Source: Saccharomonospora sp. CUA-673 | GTDB lineage: Bacteria; Actinomycetota; Actinomycetes; Mycobacteriales; Pseudonocardiaceae | Direction of reading: 5' to 3' | Length of the DNA: 64,000 bases | Assembly (NCBI RefSeq): GCF_001942305.1 | Contig: NZ_MKKE01000010.1 | Span: 35,825-99,824 of the forward strand | In this document: positions 1 through 9,016 of the stretch, piece by piece | Layout of the letters: every line of letters begins with the position of its first letter | Position numbering within the stretch: position 1 is the first letter of the stretch | Notes under the pieces: generated by a model | The model's database searches: none | What the model was told of the DNA's origin: nothing | Seen by the model: only the letters and a program-made list of their open reading frames with translations | Translations under genes and position numbers: made by a program

Positions 1-677
1 GAGACCGACACCGTCGACGGGATCGCCGTGCCCTACGAACAGCACGTCGTCATCGCCGGGCCCGACGGCATCACCGTGCGAGACCGCGAGGGTGGTGACG
101 TCGCCGACGTCCGCACGCCGTGCGAGGAGCCCCGGCACGCGGCGCTGACGACACGCGGTGTCGTGTTCGGCTGCGCCGACGGTGCCGTGCTCGTCGACGA
201 GGACGACGGATCGTTCGCCGGCGAGACGATCGGCTACCAGGCGACCGGCCGGAGGGCGAGCTCGGCCCGTTCCAGCAACGTCCCGGCAGCGGCGTGCTCG
301 CCGCGGAGGCGCAGGACGGCGTGTGGGCGCTCGACGTCGGCGACGGCGCATGGCAACACCTCGACGTGGCCGCCGACACCGGCGCCGACGTGGTCGCCGT
401 GTCGGCCGCGGGGGAGGACGCCCCGGTCCTGGTGCTCACCGACGACGGCGCGCTGCACGCCTACGACGCCGCCACCGGAGAGCGGACGGCGTCCCAGCAG
501 CTCATCGACGGCGACGTCGCCGACACCGCGTCGATCGCGGTCGACACCAGCCGCGCCTACGTCAACGACGCCGCGGCCTCCACGGTGCACGAGATCGACT
601 ACAACGACGACCTGCGGGTGGCGCGGACGTTCGACCTCGACGTCACCCCCGAGCACATGGTGGAGACCGGCCAGTGA
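1..677 (+). CDS. AztD-like zinc metallochaperone family protein, 5' end outside the window, one frame break
   Basis: The reading frame is open from base 1, so the true start lies upstream. The protein has the short repeated strands of a beta-propeller and shares features with the AztD protein encoded at 1698, such as a Cys-containing stretch (RTPCEEPRHAAL) followed by GVVFGCADGAVLV. The frame changes near position 245, from ETIGYQATGR to EGELGPFQQRPG, as if one base were missing. It ends in TGA at 675-677, overlapping the GTG start of aztC. AztD proteins are periplasmic or extracellular zinc chaperones that load the ABC binding protein AztC. A second copy on the other side of aztC is unusual. 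Family assignment is by resemblance and context. Confidence 0.6.
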
Positions 678-1660
678 CCCTCCCGAACTCCCGGACCAAT
701 CCGGCACGACCGAGCAGGCGACCGACCCGGCGGCCGGCGTCCCGGCCGGCGGCCCGGCTGGCGGCACTCGGTGCCGCACTCGCACTCACCCTGACCGGCT
801 GCTCCGCGGCCGGATCGAGCGGCGACAGCATCGTCGTGACCACGAACATCCTGGGTGACATCACCGCCGAGATCGTCGGCGACCAGGCGGACGTCACGGT
901 GCTGATGCAGCCCAACGCCGATCCGCACTCGTTCGCGATCTCCGCGCAGCAGGCCGCGGATCTGGAACGGGCCGGACTGGTCGTCCACAACGGACTCGGC
1001 CTCGAGGAGGGCGTGCAGCGCAACGTCGACGCCGCCGTCGCCGAGGGCACGCCGACGATCGCCGTCGGCGAGGAGGTCGACCCGATGACCTACGCCGACG
1101 GTGGTTCCCAGGGCGAGCAGGACCCGCACTTCTGGACCGACCCGCAGCGGGTCCGTACGGCCGTCGAGGCCATCACCGACCGGGTGGTGCAGGACGTCGA
1201 GGGGGTCGACGAATCGGCGGTGCGGGCCAACGCGGAGCGGTACCTGGGCGAGATCGACGAGCTCGACACGTGGATGCAGGAGCAGTTCGACGAGATCCCG
1301 GACAGCGATCGCACGCTCGTGACCAACCACCACGTGTTCGGTTACCTCGCCGAGCGCTACGACTTCGACGTGCTGGGTGCGGTCATCCCGAGCGGTACGA
1401 CCCTGGCCTCGCCGAGCCCCGCCGACCTGGAGGACCTCGCCGGAACCATCCGCGAGGCGGGTGTGCCCGCGATCTTCGCGGACTCGCCGGAGACCGACCG
1501 GCTGGCCCAGGTGCTCGCCGAGCAGGCCGGAGTGGACGTCCGCGTCGAGGCGCTGTTCTCCGAGTCGCTCACCGAAGCCGATGGTGAGGCACCGACCTAT
1601 GTGGACATGATGCGCGCCAACACCGAGACGATCGCCGACAGTCTCGCCGGCCGCCCATAA
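674..1660 (+). CDS. aztC: Zinc ABC transporter substrate-binding lipoprotein AztC
   Basis: The 328-residue protein begins at GTG 674, overlapping the previous stop. It has an N-terminal signal with a lipobox-like LTLTGCSAAG at about residues 36-45, so it is probably a membrane-anchored lipoprotein. It belongs to the cluster A-I (ZnuA/TroA) metal-binding proteins. Likely zinc ligands are visible in order: His in NADPHSFAIS, His in EQDPHFWTDPQ, His in VTNHHVFGYLAERY and Asp in IFADSPETDRL. The His-rich loop of classical ZnuA is absent, as in AztC, which takes zinc from AztD instead. The AztA ATPase and AztB permease are not in the window and are presumably upstream. Confidence 0.85.
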   Translation: MTLPNSRTNPARPSRRPTRRPASRPAARLAALGAALALTLTGCSAAGSSGDSIVVTTNILGDITAEIVGDQADVTVLMQPNADPHSFAISAQQAADLERAGLVVHNGLGLEEGVQRNVDAAVAEGTPTIAVGEEVDPMTYADGGSQGEQDPHFWTDPQRVRTAVEAITDRVVQDVEGVDESAVRANAERYLGEIDELDTWMQEQFDEIPDSDRTLVTNHHVFGYLAERYDFDVLGAVIPSGTTLASPSPADLEDLAGTIREAGVPAIFADSPETDRLAQVLAEQAGVDVRVEALFSESLTEADGEAPTYVDMMRANTETIADSLAGRP

Positions 1661-1697
1661 CGACGTCGCAAACACGGGAAACAACCGAAGGAGAACC

Positions 1698-2882
1698 ATG
1701 CAACTCAATGTCCGAAAAGGACGCGTCGTGGCGGTGTCCGCGAGCGCGGCGCTGCTTGCGGTCGTCGGGGCCTGCGGCACCGACGACCAGGCCGCCGAGG
1801 GTGGCGGCGGTCAGCAGGGCGGCGGGAACATCGCCGATCCGGTGATGGTCACCTACGACGGCGGCATGTACGTGCTGGACGGCAACACTCTCGAGGTGCA
1901 GGCCGACGTCCCGATCGAGGGTTTCAACCGGCTCAACCCCGCCGGTGACGACCGGCACGTGTTCGTGTCCACCTCGGAGGGTTTCGAGCTCTTCGACGCG
2001 GTCGCGGGCGAGATGACGGACGTGTCGTTCCCGGGAGCCGAGCCCGGGCACGTCGTGCGCCACGCCGACCGCACTGTGCTGTTCACCGACGGCACCGGGC
2101 AGGTGCGCAGCTTCGACCCGCACGACCTCGGTGAGGGCATGCCGGAGGTCGAGGAGTACACCGCCGAGGAGCCGCACCACGGGGTCGCCGTGGAGCTGGA
2201 GAACGGCGGCATGGTCGTCACGCTCGGCAACGAGGAGGAGGCCAACGGCATCGCGGTGCTCGACGAGAACCGCGAGGAGGTCCTGCGCGAGGAGGACTGC
2301 CCGGGCGTGCACGGTGAGTCCGCCGCCCAGGGCGAGGCGATCGCGGTGGGCTGCGAGGACGGCGTGCTGATCTATAAGGACGGCGAGATCACCAAGGTCG
2401 ACAGCCCGACCGAGTACGGCCGGATCGGCAACCAGGCGGGTTCGCCCGAGTCGCCGATCGTCCTCGGCGACTACAAGAAGGACGAGGACGCCGAGCTCGA
2501 GCGGCCGACCGAGATCGCACTGGTCGACACCGAGAACGCCGAACTGCAGCGGGTCGACCTGCCGGCCAGCTACACGTTCCGGTCGCTGGCGCGCGGCCCC
2601 GAGGGCGAGGCCCTCGTGCTCGGCACCGACGGCAAGATCCACGTCATCGACGAGCGTTCCGGTGAGCTGACCGACTCGATCGACGTGATCGGCGAGTGGA
2701 GCGAGCCGATGGAGTGGCAGGAGCCGCGTCCGGCGATCTTCGTCCGCGGGGAGACCGCGTACGTGTCGGACCCCGAGCAGCAGCAGCTGCACGCCGTGGA
2801 CCTGGGCTCCGGCGAGGTCACGCAGACCGCTGACCTGGAGAACGCGCCGAACGAGCTGAGCGGCGTCGTGCACGAGCACTGA
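1698..2882 (+). CDS. aztD: Zinc metallochaperone AztD
   Basis: The 394-residue lipoprotein or secreted protein has a signal peptide ending in LAVVGACGTD and a Gly-rich linker (residues about 35-45), followed by a beta-propeller. Start ATG 1698 is preceded by a good ribosome site (aaggag). Features shared with AztD include the His pair in EEPHHGVAVELENGG and cysteines in EEDCPGVHGES and VGCEDGVLIY. The known role is to bind zinc outside the membrane and pass it to AztC for import by AztAB. It follows aztC after 37 bases and is probably in the same operon. A strong hairpin follows the stop. Confidence 0.82.
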   Translation: MQLNVRKGRVVAVSASAALLAVVGACGTDDQAAEGGGGQQGGGNIADPVMVTYDGGMYVLDGNTLEVQADVPIEGFNRLNPAGDDRHVFVSTSEGFELFDAVAGEMTDVSFPGAEPGHVVRHADRTVLFTDGTGQVRSFDPHDLGEGMPEVEEYTAEEPHHGVAVELENGGMVVTLGNEEEANGIAVLDENREEVLREEDCPGVHGESAAQGEAIAVGCEDGVLIYKDGEITKVDSPTEYGRIGNQAGSPESPIVLGDYKKDEDAELERPTEIALVDTENAELQRVDLPASYTFRSLARGPEGEALVLGTDGKIHVIDERSGELTDSIDVIGEWSEPMEWQEPRPAIFVRGETAYVSDPEQQQLHAVDLGSGEVTQTADLENAPNELSGVVHEH

Positions 2883-2893
2883 GCCAACCCCTG

Positions 2894-2938
2894 ACTCGTG
2901 GCCGGTACCCCTGTTCTGCGGCGGTGCCGGCCACGAGT
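2894..2938 (+). terminator. Hairpin terminator after aztD
   Basis: A 16-bp stem (2894-2909 pairing with 2923-2938, one G-U pair) with a 13-base loop lies 12 bases after the aztD stop. There is no long T run, as is common in high-GC actinobacteria. Confidence 0.7.
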
Positions 2939-3000
2939 GCTGTGTGGGCGGCGTATCTTTGCCGGTGCACGAACGTCAGTACAAGGGGGTTCCATCGCAG

Positions 3001-4947
3001 ATGACCGAACAGGTGATGCACGAGTCGGAGACACGCGAGTTCCAGGCCGAGGCGAAGCAGCTGCTGCGCCTCATGGTGCACTCGATCTACTCCGACAAGG
3101 ACGTGTTCCTGCGCGAGCTGCTGTCGAACGCGTCCGACGCGTTGGACAAGCTCCGCCTCGAGTCGATGGTCGACAAGGAGCTCGACGTCGACACCTCGGA
3201 TCTGCACATCGAGCTCGAGCGTGACCCGGTGGCGCGGACGTTGACGGTGCGGGACAACGGCATCGGCATGTCGCGCGACGACGTCGTCGGACTGATCGGC
3301 ACGATCGCCCGCTCCGGCACCGCGGAACTGCTCGACAAGCTCACGCGGGCCAAGGAGACCCAGGGCAGCGAGCTCATCGGCCAGTTCGGCGTCGGTTTCT
3401 ACTCGGCGTTCATGGTGGCCGACAAGGTGACCGTCGTGACCCGCAGAGCGGGGGAGTCGACGGGCACGCGGTGGGAGTCGGAGGGCGAGTCGACCTACAC
3501 GGTCGCCGACGTCGACGACGCCCCGCAGGGCACGGCCGTGACGTTGCACCTGAAGCCGGTCGACACCGACGACGGCATGCACGACTACACCGACACGGGC
3601 GTGCTGCGCAGCATCGTCACCCGCTACTCGGACTTCCTGGCGTGGCCGATCCGCATGGAGGTCGAGCGGGTCAAGCCCGCCGAGACCGAGGATGGCGAGA
3701 GCGAGACGGTCCGCGAGTCCGAGACGCTGAACTCGATGAAGGCGCTGTGGGCGCGTCCGCGCAGCGAGGTCACCGACGCCGAGTACGCCGAGTTCTACAA
3801 GCACATCAGCCACGACTGGGCCGATCCGCTCGAGACGATGCGGCTGCAGGCCGAGGGCACGTTCGAGTACCAGGCGCTGCTGTTCCTGCCGTCCCGCGCG
3901 CCGATGGACCTGTTCACCCGCGACGCCAAGCGCGGGGTGCAGCTGTACGTCAAGCGCGTGTTCATCATGGACGACTGCGAAGAGCTGATGCCGGAGTACC
4001 TGCGGTTCGTCAAGGGTGTCGTCGACGCGCAGGACCTGTCGCTGAACGTCTCGCGGGAGATCCTGCAGCAGGACCGGCAGATCCGCGCGATGCAGCGCAG
4101 GCTCGCCAAGAAGGTGCTGTCCACCGTCTCCGGCCTCGTCCGTTCCGAGGAGCAGGCCGACCGCGACAAGTACCGCACGTTCTGGAACCAGTTCGGCACG
4201 TGCGTCAAGGAAGGCCTGGTCACCGACCCGGACAACCACGCGGACATCCTGGCGATCGCCTCCTTCGACTCGACCCGCTCGGCCGACGAGCAGACCACGC
4301 TCGCCGAGTACGTCGAGCGCATGCCCGAGGACCAGGAGCACATCTACTACCTGACCGGACGGTCCCGGGAGATGGTGGAGAAGTCGCCGCACATGGAGGC
4401 CTTCACCAGCAAGGGCGTCGAGGTGCTCATCCTGACCGATCAGATCGACGAGATGTGGGTCGAGGCGGGCGCCGAGTTCCAGGGCAAGCCGTTCCGCTCG
4501 ATCGCGAAGGGTGAGGTCGACCTCGACTCCGGCTCGGCGGACGACGCGGCCGACGAGACCGCCAAGGAGGAGTTCGCCGGACTGCTGGAGTGGCTGCGCA
4601 CCACCCTGTCCGACCACGTCAAGGACGTGCGGCTGTCGTCGCGGTTGACCACGTCGCCGGCCTGCCTCGTCGGCGACGAGGGCGATCTGAGCCCGGAGCT
4701 GCTGCGCATCTACAAGCAGATGGGTCAGCCGCTGCCGGACATCAAGCGCATCCTCGAGATCAACCCCGAGCACGCGCTGGTCACCGGGTTGCGGGAGTCC
4801 CACGCGAAGAACGCCGACGACCCGGCCCTCGGCGATGTCGCGCAGCTGCTGTACGGCACGACGTTGCTGGCCGAGGGTGAGGAACTGCCCGATCCGCACC
4901 GGTTCGCGCAGCTGCTCGCCGGCAGGCTCGCGGACGGTCTGGGCTGA
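3001..4947 (+). CDS. htpG: Molecular chaperone HtpG (Hsp90)
   Basis: The 648-residue cytosolic ATP-dependent chaperone of the Hsp90 family. N-terminal GHKL ATPase motifs are present: LRELLSNASDALDKL, DNGIGM and GQFGVGFYSAFMVADKV. The middle-domain signature SLNVSREILQQD is also seen. The length is close to the usual bacterial HtpG. Start ATG 3001 gives the usual MTEQ...ETREFQAEAKQLL beginning and has an aagggggtt ribosome site. An upstream in-frame start at 2944 would add 19 unconserved residues. It stands alone, with terminators on both sides. Confidence 0.95.
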   Translation: MTEQVMHESETREFQAEAKQLLRLMVHSIYSDKDVFLRELLSNASDALDKLRLESMVDKELDVDTSDLHIELERDPVARTLTVRDNGIGMSRDDVVGLIGTIARSGTAELLDKLTRAKETQGSELIGQFGVGFYSAFMVADKVTVVTRRAGESTGTRWESEGESTYTVADVDDAPQGTAVTLHLKPVDTDDGMHDYTDTGVLRSIVTRYSDFLAWPIRMEVERVKPAETEDGESETVRESETLNSMKALWARPRSEVTDAEYAEFYKHISHDWADPLETMRLQAEGTFEYQALLFLPSRAPMDLFTRDAKRGVQLYVKRVFIMDDCEELMPEYLRFVKGVVDAQDLSLNVSREILQQDRQIRAMQRRLAKKVLSTVSGLVRSEEQADRDKYRTFWNQFGTCVKEGLVTDPDNHADILAIASFDSTRSADEQTTLAEYVERMPEDQEHIYYLTGRSREMVEKSPHMEAFTSKGVEVLILTDQIDEMWVEAGAEFQGKPFRSIAKGEVDLDSGSADDAADETAKEEFAGLLEWLRTTLSDHVKDVRLSSRLTTSPACLVGDEGDLSPELLRIYKQMGQPLPDIKRILEINPEHALVTGLRESHAKNADDPALGDVAQLLYGTTLLAEGEELPDPHRFAQLLAGRLADGLG

Positions 4948-4977
4948 ACCACCTGGCCTGCACCACCGGCACCGCGT

Positions 4978-5014
4978 AGGGCGGATCGGGACGTTGTCCC
5001 GGTCCGCCCTTTTT
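4978..5014 (+). terminator. Rho-independent terminator of htpG
   Basis: A 15-bp stem (4978-4992 with 4996-5010, one G-U pair) with a 3-base loop is followed directly by TTTT. It lies 30 bases after the htpG stop. Confidence 0.85.
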
Positions 5015-5164
5015 CGTCCCACGAGCGGGCATTGTGCCGATTTTCTTCCCCGAAGGGGGAACCGCCGGGTTCGGGGGTGCGTCTGCGTAGTTGTACGCAT
5101 CGGGGGCACCGAGACAGGGGTTGCGCTGGGCGGAAGGCCCGCGCACCGGGGCACAAGGCTGGGG

Positions 5165-5521
5165 ATGATGACGATGTTCGACGCGGTATTCGACGAGCTG
5201 CGCGGGACCTCGGGACGGATCTTGGACACGGCGGGCGTTGCGACCGGCATCCGGTTGCCGAAGGTCAGCGGGAACTACGGGCACGAGGGTGTGATGTCGG
5301 CCTGGCGGCAGTTCGCCGCGTCGATGGAGGACCACGTCGGCACCCTCAAGAGCTCGGCCGACCGGTTGGGCACCGACCTGAACTCGGCCGCCGGCCGCTA
5401 CGTCGAGGTCGAGTCCGACACGCAGGCGACCATCGGCGGCCTCGGAGGCAAGGTCGGCGGTGCCGCGGGCGCCATCGGCGGCGTGCTGGGCGGCGGCGCG
5501 GGTGTCGGAGGGCAGCGGTGA
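5165..5521 (+). CDS. WXG100/ESX-like small protein of a type VII secretion-type cluster
   Basis: The 118-residue protein has a helical first part carrying a WRQFAASMEDHV element (about residues 43-54), which fits a WXG-type helix-turn-helix hairpin. Its C-terminus (from about residue 90) is a glycine-rich tail (GGLGGKVGGAAGAIGG) like a glycine zipper. ATG 5165 was chosen because the ORF further upstream runs through the htpG terminator. The stop overlaps the ATG of the next gene by one base, so translation is probably coupled. Function is inferred from shape and neighbours only. Confidence 0.55.
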   Translation: MMTMFDAVFDELRGTSGRILDTAGVATGIRLPKVSGNYGHEGVMSAWRQFAASMEDHVGTLKSSADRLGTDLNSAAGRYVEVESDTQATIGGLGGKVGGAAGAIGGVLGGGAGVGGQR

Positions 5522-7090
5522 TGGTGGCTCAGCTGGGGCAGACGTTCGACCCGAAGGCGCTCATTCCGGGGGAGCCCGAGGTGATCTCCTCGGATCTGAG
5601 TGAGCTCGTCGACCCGATCAACGTGGCCGACCAGATCGGTTCGACGCTCGGCACGATCGACCCGGTCGGGTGGATCGGCGATGCCGCGTCGTCGTTCCGT
5701 TCGGTGTTCTCCGAGGAACCGCCGAAGTGGGGGCGTGCGGTCGAGGCGATCGGCAAGGGCGGGGAGCACCTCGCCGACTACGCGGACGTGTTGACCTGTG
5801 GGCAGGGGGAGGCGCAGCGCGCGATCGAGCTGTACCACCAGGCGCAGGCCGCGACCCGGGCGCGAAGGCCCAGTACGACGCGATGCGCCTGCTGGGCCCC
5901 GCCATCGGCCTGGGGCCCCTCGGCCCGTTCCAGGACCCGGGTGCCGCCGGCAGGCTCGAGGCCGAGCAGATCCTCGAGGCGGCGCGCAACGCCGTGTCGG
6001 TGGGGGGCGGCGCGGTGGCGCTGGCCCTGGGCATGAAGCACGACGAGGACGGCCGGTTCAAGCACGAGGTGCACGAGAGCAAGTTCGGCGCCGAGAACCG
6101 GCAGACGGAGCGGCGGTACAACCCGGAGACCGGGCAGTGGGAGAACGTCGACCCGGGCGGTTGGCAGACCGACGAGAACGGCAACCGCAGCTACAGCAGC
6201 GTGCACGGGGACAAGCCGGCCGACACGCTCATGCACGACGCGGCCCGCGACGTGCTCTCGGACCTGGGCATCATGCCGGGGCCGGGGCTGCTGGGTCTGG
6301 ACCCGACGCGCAGCGAGGTCGGTACCAGCACGGATGTGCTGGGCGGTGCGTTCGAGACGGACAACGCGTCCGGTTCGGGTTCGCTGTTGGGTGCCGGTTC
6401 GGGTGCCTACGCGGAGATCAACGAGACGGGTTTCGCCGCAGGTGCGAACGCCGAGGCGTATCTGGCCAAGGGCGAGGTGGCCGGCGAGTTCGAGCACGGT
6501 GTCCTGTCGGGCAGCGGCAGTGCCGGCGGCTTCGTCGGTGCCGACGCACGGCGACGGCGAGTGTCGATGCACTGGGTGCGCGCGCCAACGCCGAGGCGTT
6601 CGTGGGTGCCAGGGCCGAGGCGGAGGGCGAGCTGAACCTCACCGATCACGCGAGCGTGTCGGCCAGCGGTGAGGCGATGGCCGGTGCGGAGGCGTCGGCC
6701 AACGCCAGCGTGGGCCTGACCGGTGTGGACGTCGGGGCCGAGGCGTTCGCCGGGGCGAAGGTCAGCGGTGACGTCGGCGCGGAGGTCGGCGGTATCGGTG
6801 CGGGTGTGAGCGGCGAGGCCTGGGCGGGGGCCGGGATCGCCGCGGACGCGCAGGTCGGCATGGGCGACGACGGCAAGTTCCGGGTCGGCGCGGAGTTCGG
6901 CATCGGACTCGGCGTGGGCGGCAAGGTCGGGGTCGACTTCACGGTCGACCCGGGTGCGGTGGTCGACGCGGCCTCCAGCGCGGGCCAGGCGATCCAGGAC
7001 ACGGGTCAGGCCGTGAGCGATGCGGCGAACAACGTGAAGGACAAGGCGGGCGACGCGCTGAGTGGGATCGGCAGTGCGCTCGGCTTCTGA
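5521..7090 (+). CDS. Large Ala/Gly-rich protein of the WXG-type cluster, two frame breaks
   Basis: It starts at ATG 5521, overlapping the upstream stop. The product is about 523 residues once two single-base losses are allowed for, near 5855 (AQAAT to DPGAKAQYDAM) and near 6548 (GFVGAD to RTATASVDALG). The N-terminal 115 residues are helical and resemble the WXG/LXG-like targeting part of secreted substrates. A middle segment (about residues 150-240) is polar with Trp and Asn. The last 250 residues are imperfect repeats of EAFAGA/EAYLA/GEAWAGA type, with almost no Cys or aromatic residues. I infer a secreted or surface-attached substrate. No catalytic motif is visible. Confidence 0.5.
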
Positions 7091-7105
7091 GTACCGTGAC
7101 GGCGA

Positions 7106-7651
7106 GTGGCCGAGCCGTTCGACAGCGACGATGGGGAAGTAGGCGTGACCATGGCAACGACGATTCCGGTGCCGATCGAGTTCTCCCTGCCGGAGGGTTG
7201 GCTGTCGGTGTCGCCCGACGAGGTCGGGGCCCCGAACGCGGCGTTCGTGGCCTTGCGGCCGGACACCGGTGGGGACGGGTTCACCTCGAACATCACGATC
7301 AGCGGCGAGGTGCGCGAGGCGAGCGTCGGCGTGGAGGATGTCGCGGCCGAGGCGGTGGAGCGGCTGCGCGGCGGTGCGCACGAGGTGAAGGTGGGCACGA
7401 CGAAGTCCACCGGTACCGAGGACAGTCCGGTGTTCATGCAGCCGGTGCGGCTGGATGTGGATGTGGCGGGCCGGCGCCGGTATTTGGTGCAGTACCAGGT
7501 GTTCATGGGGTTCTCGGACGTGTCGAAACCGTCGCAGCGTGCGGTGGTGCAGATCGTGTTGAGTTCGACCCCGGAGGCGTTCGAGTCGGTGTTCGCCGAT
7601 TTCGAGACGTTCGTGGGCACCATCCAGCCCGATCAGGGAGGTGCGGCGTGA
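7106..7651 (+). CDS. DUF1795/LpqN-like protein of the WXG-type cluster
   Basis: The 181-residue protein (GTG 7106; ATG 7151 is an equally possible start) reads PVPIEFSLPEGWLSVSPDEVG near its N-terminus. This is the beta-strand and conserved GW of the DUF1795/DcrB/LpqN fold that is often encoded beside ESX-type genes. No signal peptide or membrane segment is visible, so it is probably cytosolic and may act as a chaperone for the secreted partner. It overlaps the next gene by four bases (GTGA). Confidence 0.5.
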   Translation: MAEPFDSDDGEVGVTMATTIPVPIEFSLPEGWLSVSPDEVGAPNAAFVALRPDTGGDGFTSNITISGEVREASVGVEDVAAEAVERLRGGAHEVKVGTTKSTGTEDSPVFMQPVRLDVDVAGRRRYLVQYQVFMGFSDVSKPSQRAVVQIVLSSTPEAFESVFADFETFVGTIQPDQGGAA

Positions 7652-8157
7652 ACGAGACGGCGAAGCACTTGGTGCAGCGTATTCAGGCGGTCGACGATGC
7701 GGCGGCGGCGAATCGCAACCGTGCGGAGACGTACCGGGCCATGACGGAGAAGTTGGGCGAGGTCGTCGGTTCGGCGAGTTCCCCGGACGGCATGGTGACG
7801 GTGGAGGCCGGCGCGGACGGCACGGTCGAGAAGGTGACGTTCGGCGACGACCTGCGGCGCGGGGTGGATCCGGCCGAGTTGTCGGCGAAGGTGTTGCACA
7901 CGATCGCGTTGGCGCGGGTGTCGGCGACTCGCCAGCAGGCGGAGGTCGTGCAGAGCGGGTTGGGTCGCAGCGATCTGTTGGACAAGGTCCTCGCCGAGGA
8001 CCGGACGTTGTTCGGTGACCAGGCGCAGGCCGACCCGGGTCCGGCTCCGGCTCCGGGTTCGGGTGCCGCGCCGGCTTCGGGGCAGCAGTCGGGTGGCCGC
8101 CCGCGTGGTCGTAGTGCCGAGGACGAGGCGTTCGAGAATTTCCGCGTGTTGCGGTGA
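7648..8157 (+). CDS. YbaB/EbfC family nucleoid-associated-like protein
   Basis: The 169-residue protein has a helical N-terminus and a central YbaB-like beta sheet (SSPDGMVTVEAGADGTVEKVTFGDDLRR, split here as seen from residue 40 onward). It ends in a long Pro/Gly-rich tail (about residues 130-155) with a basic RPRGRS patch. YbaB/EbfC proteins bind DNA as dimers. Actinobacterial versions with tails are common in WXG100 gene neighbourhoods, where their role is not known. GTG 7648 overlaps the upstream stop. Confidence 0.65.
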   Translation: MNETAKHLVQRIQAVDDAAAANRNRAETYRAMTEKLGEVVGSASSPDGMVTVEAGADGTVEKVTFGDDLRRGVDPAELSAKVLHTIALARVSATRQQAEVVQSGLGRSDLLDKVLAEDRTLFGDQAQADPGPAPAPGSGAAPASGQQSGGRPRGRSAEDEAFENFRVLR

Positions 8158-8169
8158 GGGGTTGACCCG

Positions 8170-8880
8170 ATGAGCACCGGTGTTGTGGTGGCGATCGTGC
8201 TCGGCGGTGTGGTGTTGCTCGCCGCCGGTGTGACAGTGTTGATCGTCGCGATTCTGCGTGGGCGCCGGAAGCATGCCGCGATGTCGGCGCCGGCTGCCCG
8301 CGCGGCGCTGACGGGTCGCGGTTGGACGTTCGCCGAGCGGGACGATGCCTGGATTCCGGTGTACGACCGGCAGCACGATCGCCGAGGCTGGGCGGAGCCG
8401 TTGCGCCGGCCGCCGCGCGCCACCGCCGCCAGGAACGTCGTGACCGGTGTTCATCGGGGTCGCCAGTTCGTGGCGGCGACGTTCGACACGGTTCATGCGG
8501 GCAAGCATCAGCCGGAGCGCGCGATCTGGGTGGCTGCGCCGGCTGCGCATCCGATGTTGAGTGCGAAGCGGATCGTCGGCCCGCAGAACGCGGTGAACCG
8601 GTCGATCGGCCGGGGCGGCGTGCAGCTGGGCGACGAGGCGTTCGACCGTGGTTTCGAGATCCACTGCGACGACGAGGCCTTTGCCCAGGCGGTGTTCGGT
8701 CCGGAGTTGAAGGCGTTGTTGTTGCAGGATCCGCGCAACATCCAGGGCCTGGTGCTCCGGGGCGAATACCTGGACGTGTTCGACCCGGTCGGCGACCATC
8801 GCAACCCGGACGAGTTGACGGCGGCGTTGGATGTGCGCTGCGACATCCTGGACCGCATCCCGGTCTGGTCGCGTGCCTGA
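8170..8880 (+). CDS. Membrane-anchored DUF3137-like protein
   Basis: The 236-residue protein has one strong N-terminal membrane helix (residues about 4-27), followed by a basic stop (RGRRKHAAM) and a soluble domain with many aromatic and charged residues. It probably faces the cytoplasm. It ends the WXG-type cluster, 12 bases after the YbaB-like gene, and is probably co-transcribed. I do not recognise a catalytic motif. The resemblance to DUF3137 is loose. Confidence 0.5.
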   Translation: MSTGVVVAIVLGGVVLLAAGVTVLIVAILRGRRKHAAMSAPAARAALTGRGWTFAERDDAWIPVYDRQHDRRGWAEPLRRPPRATAARNVVTGVHRGRQFVAATFDTVHAGKHQPERAIWVAAPAAHPMLSAKRIVGPQNAVNRSIGRGGVQLGDEAFDRGFEIHCDDEAFAQAVFGPELKALLLQDPRNIQGLVLRGEYLDVFDPVGDHRNPDELTAALDVRCDILDRIPVWSRA

Positions 8881-9016
8881 CGCCCGGATGCGGCCGGCCC
8901 CGGCGGCGCACGGGGATTGAGCATTGAGCTCGTATCGGGCACGACAGGCTGCGCCGTACGGACCGGCCGAGGCCGTGTCGAAGTCGGGCAACGGTGGCGG
9001 AGAGGACGGGTGCGAC

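Noticed and set aside
2818..5250. Very long open frame on the minus strand opposite htpG (810 codons), and similar ones elsewhere
   Set aside because: Composition is that of antisense frames in high-GC genes (Arg/Val/Asp/His-rich, no domains), and it runs through two terminators.
5521..7090. Programmed ribosomal frameshifting in the Ala/Gly-rich gene
   Set aside because: No slippery sequence or pseudoknot was recognised, and the same kind of break occurs in many unrelated genes here.
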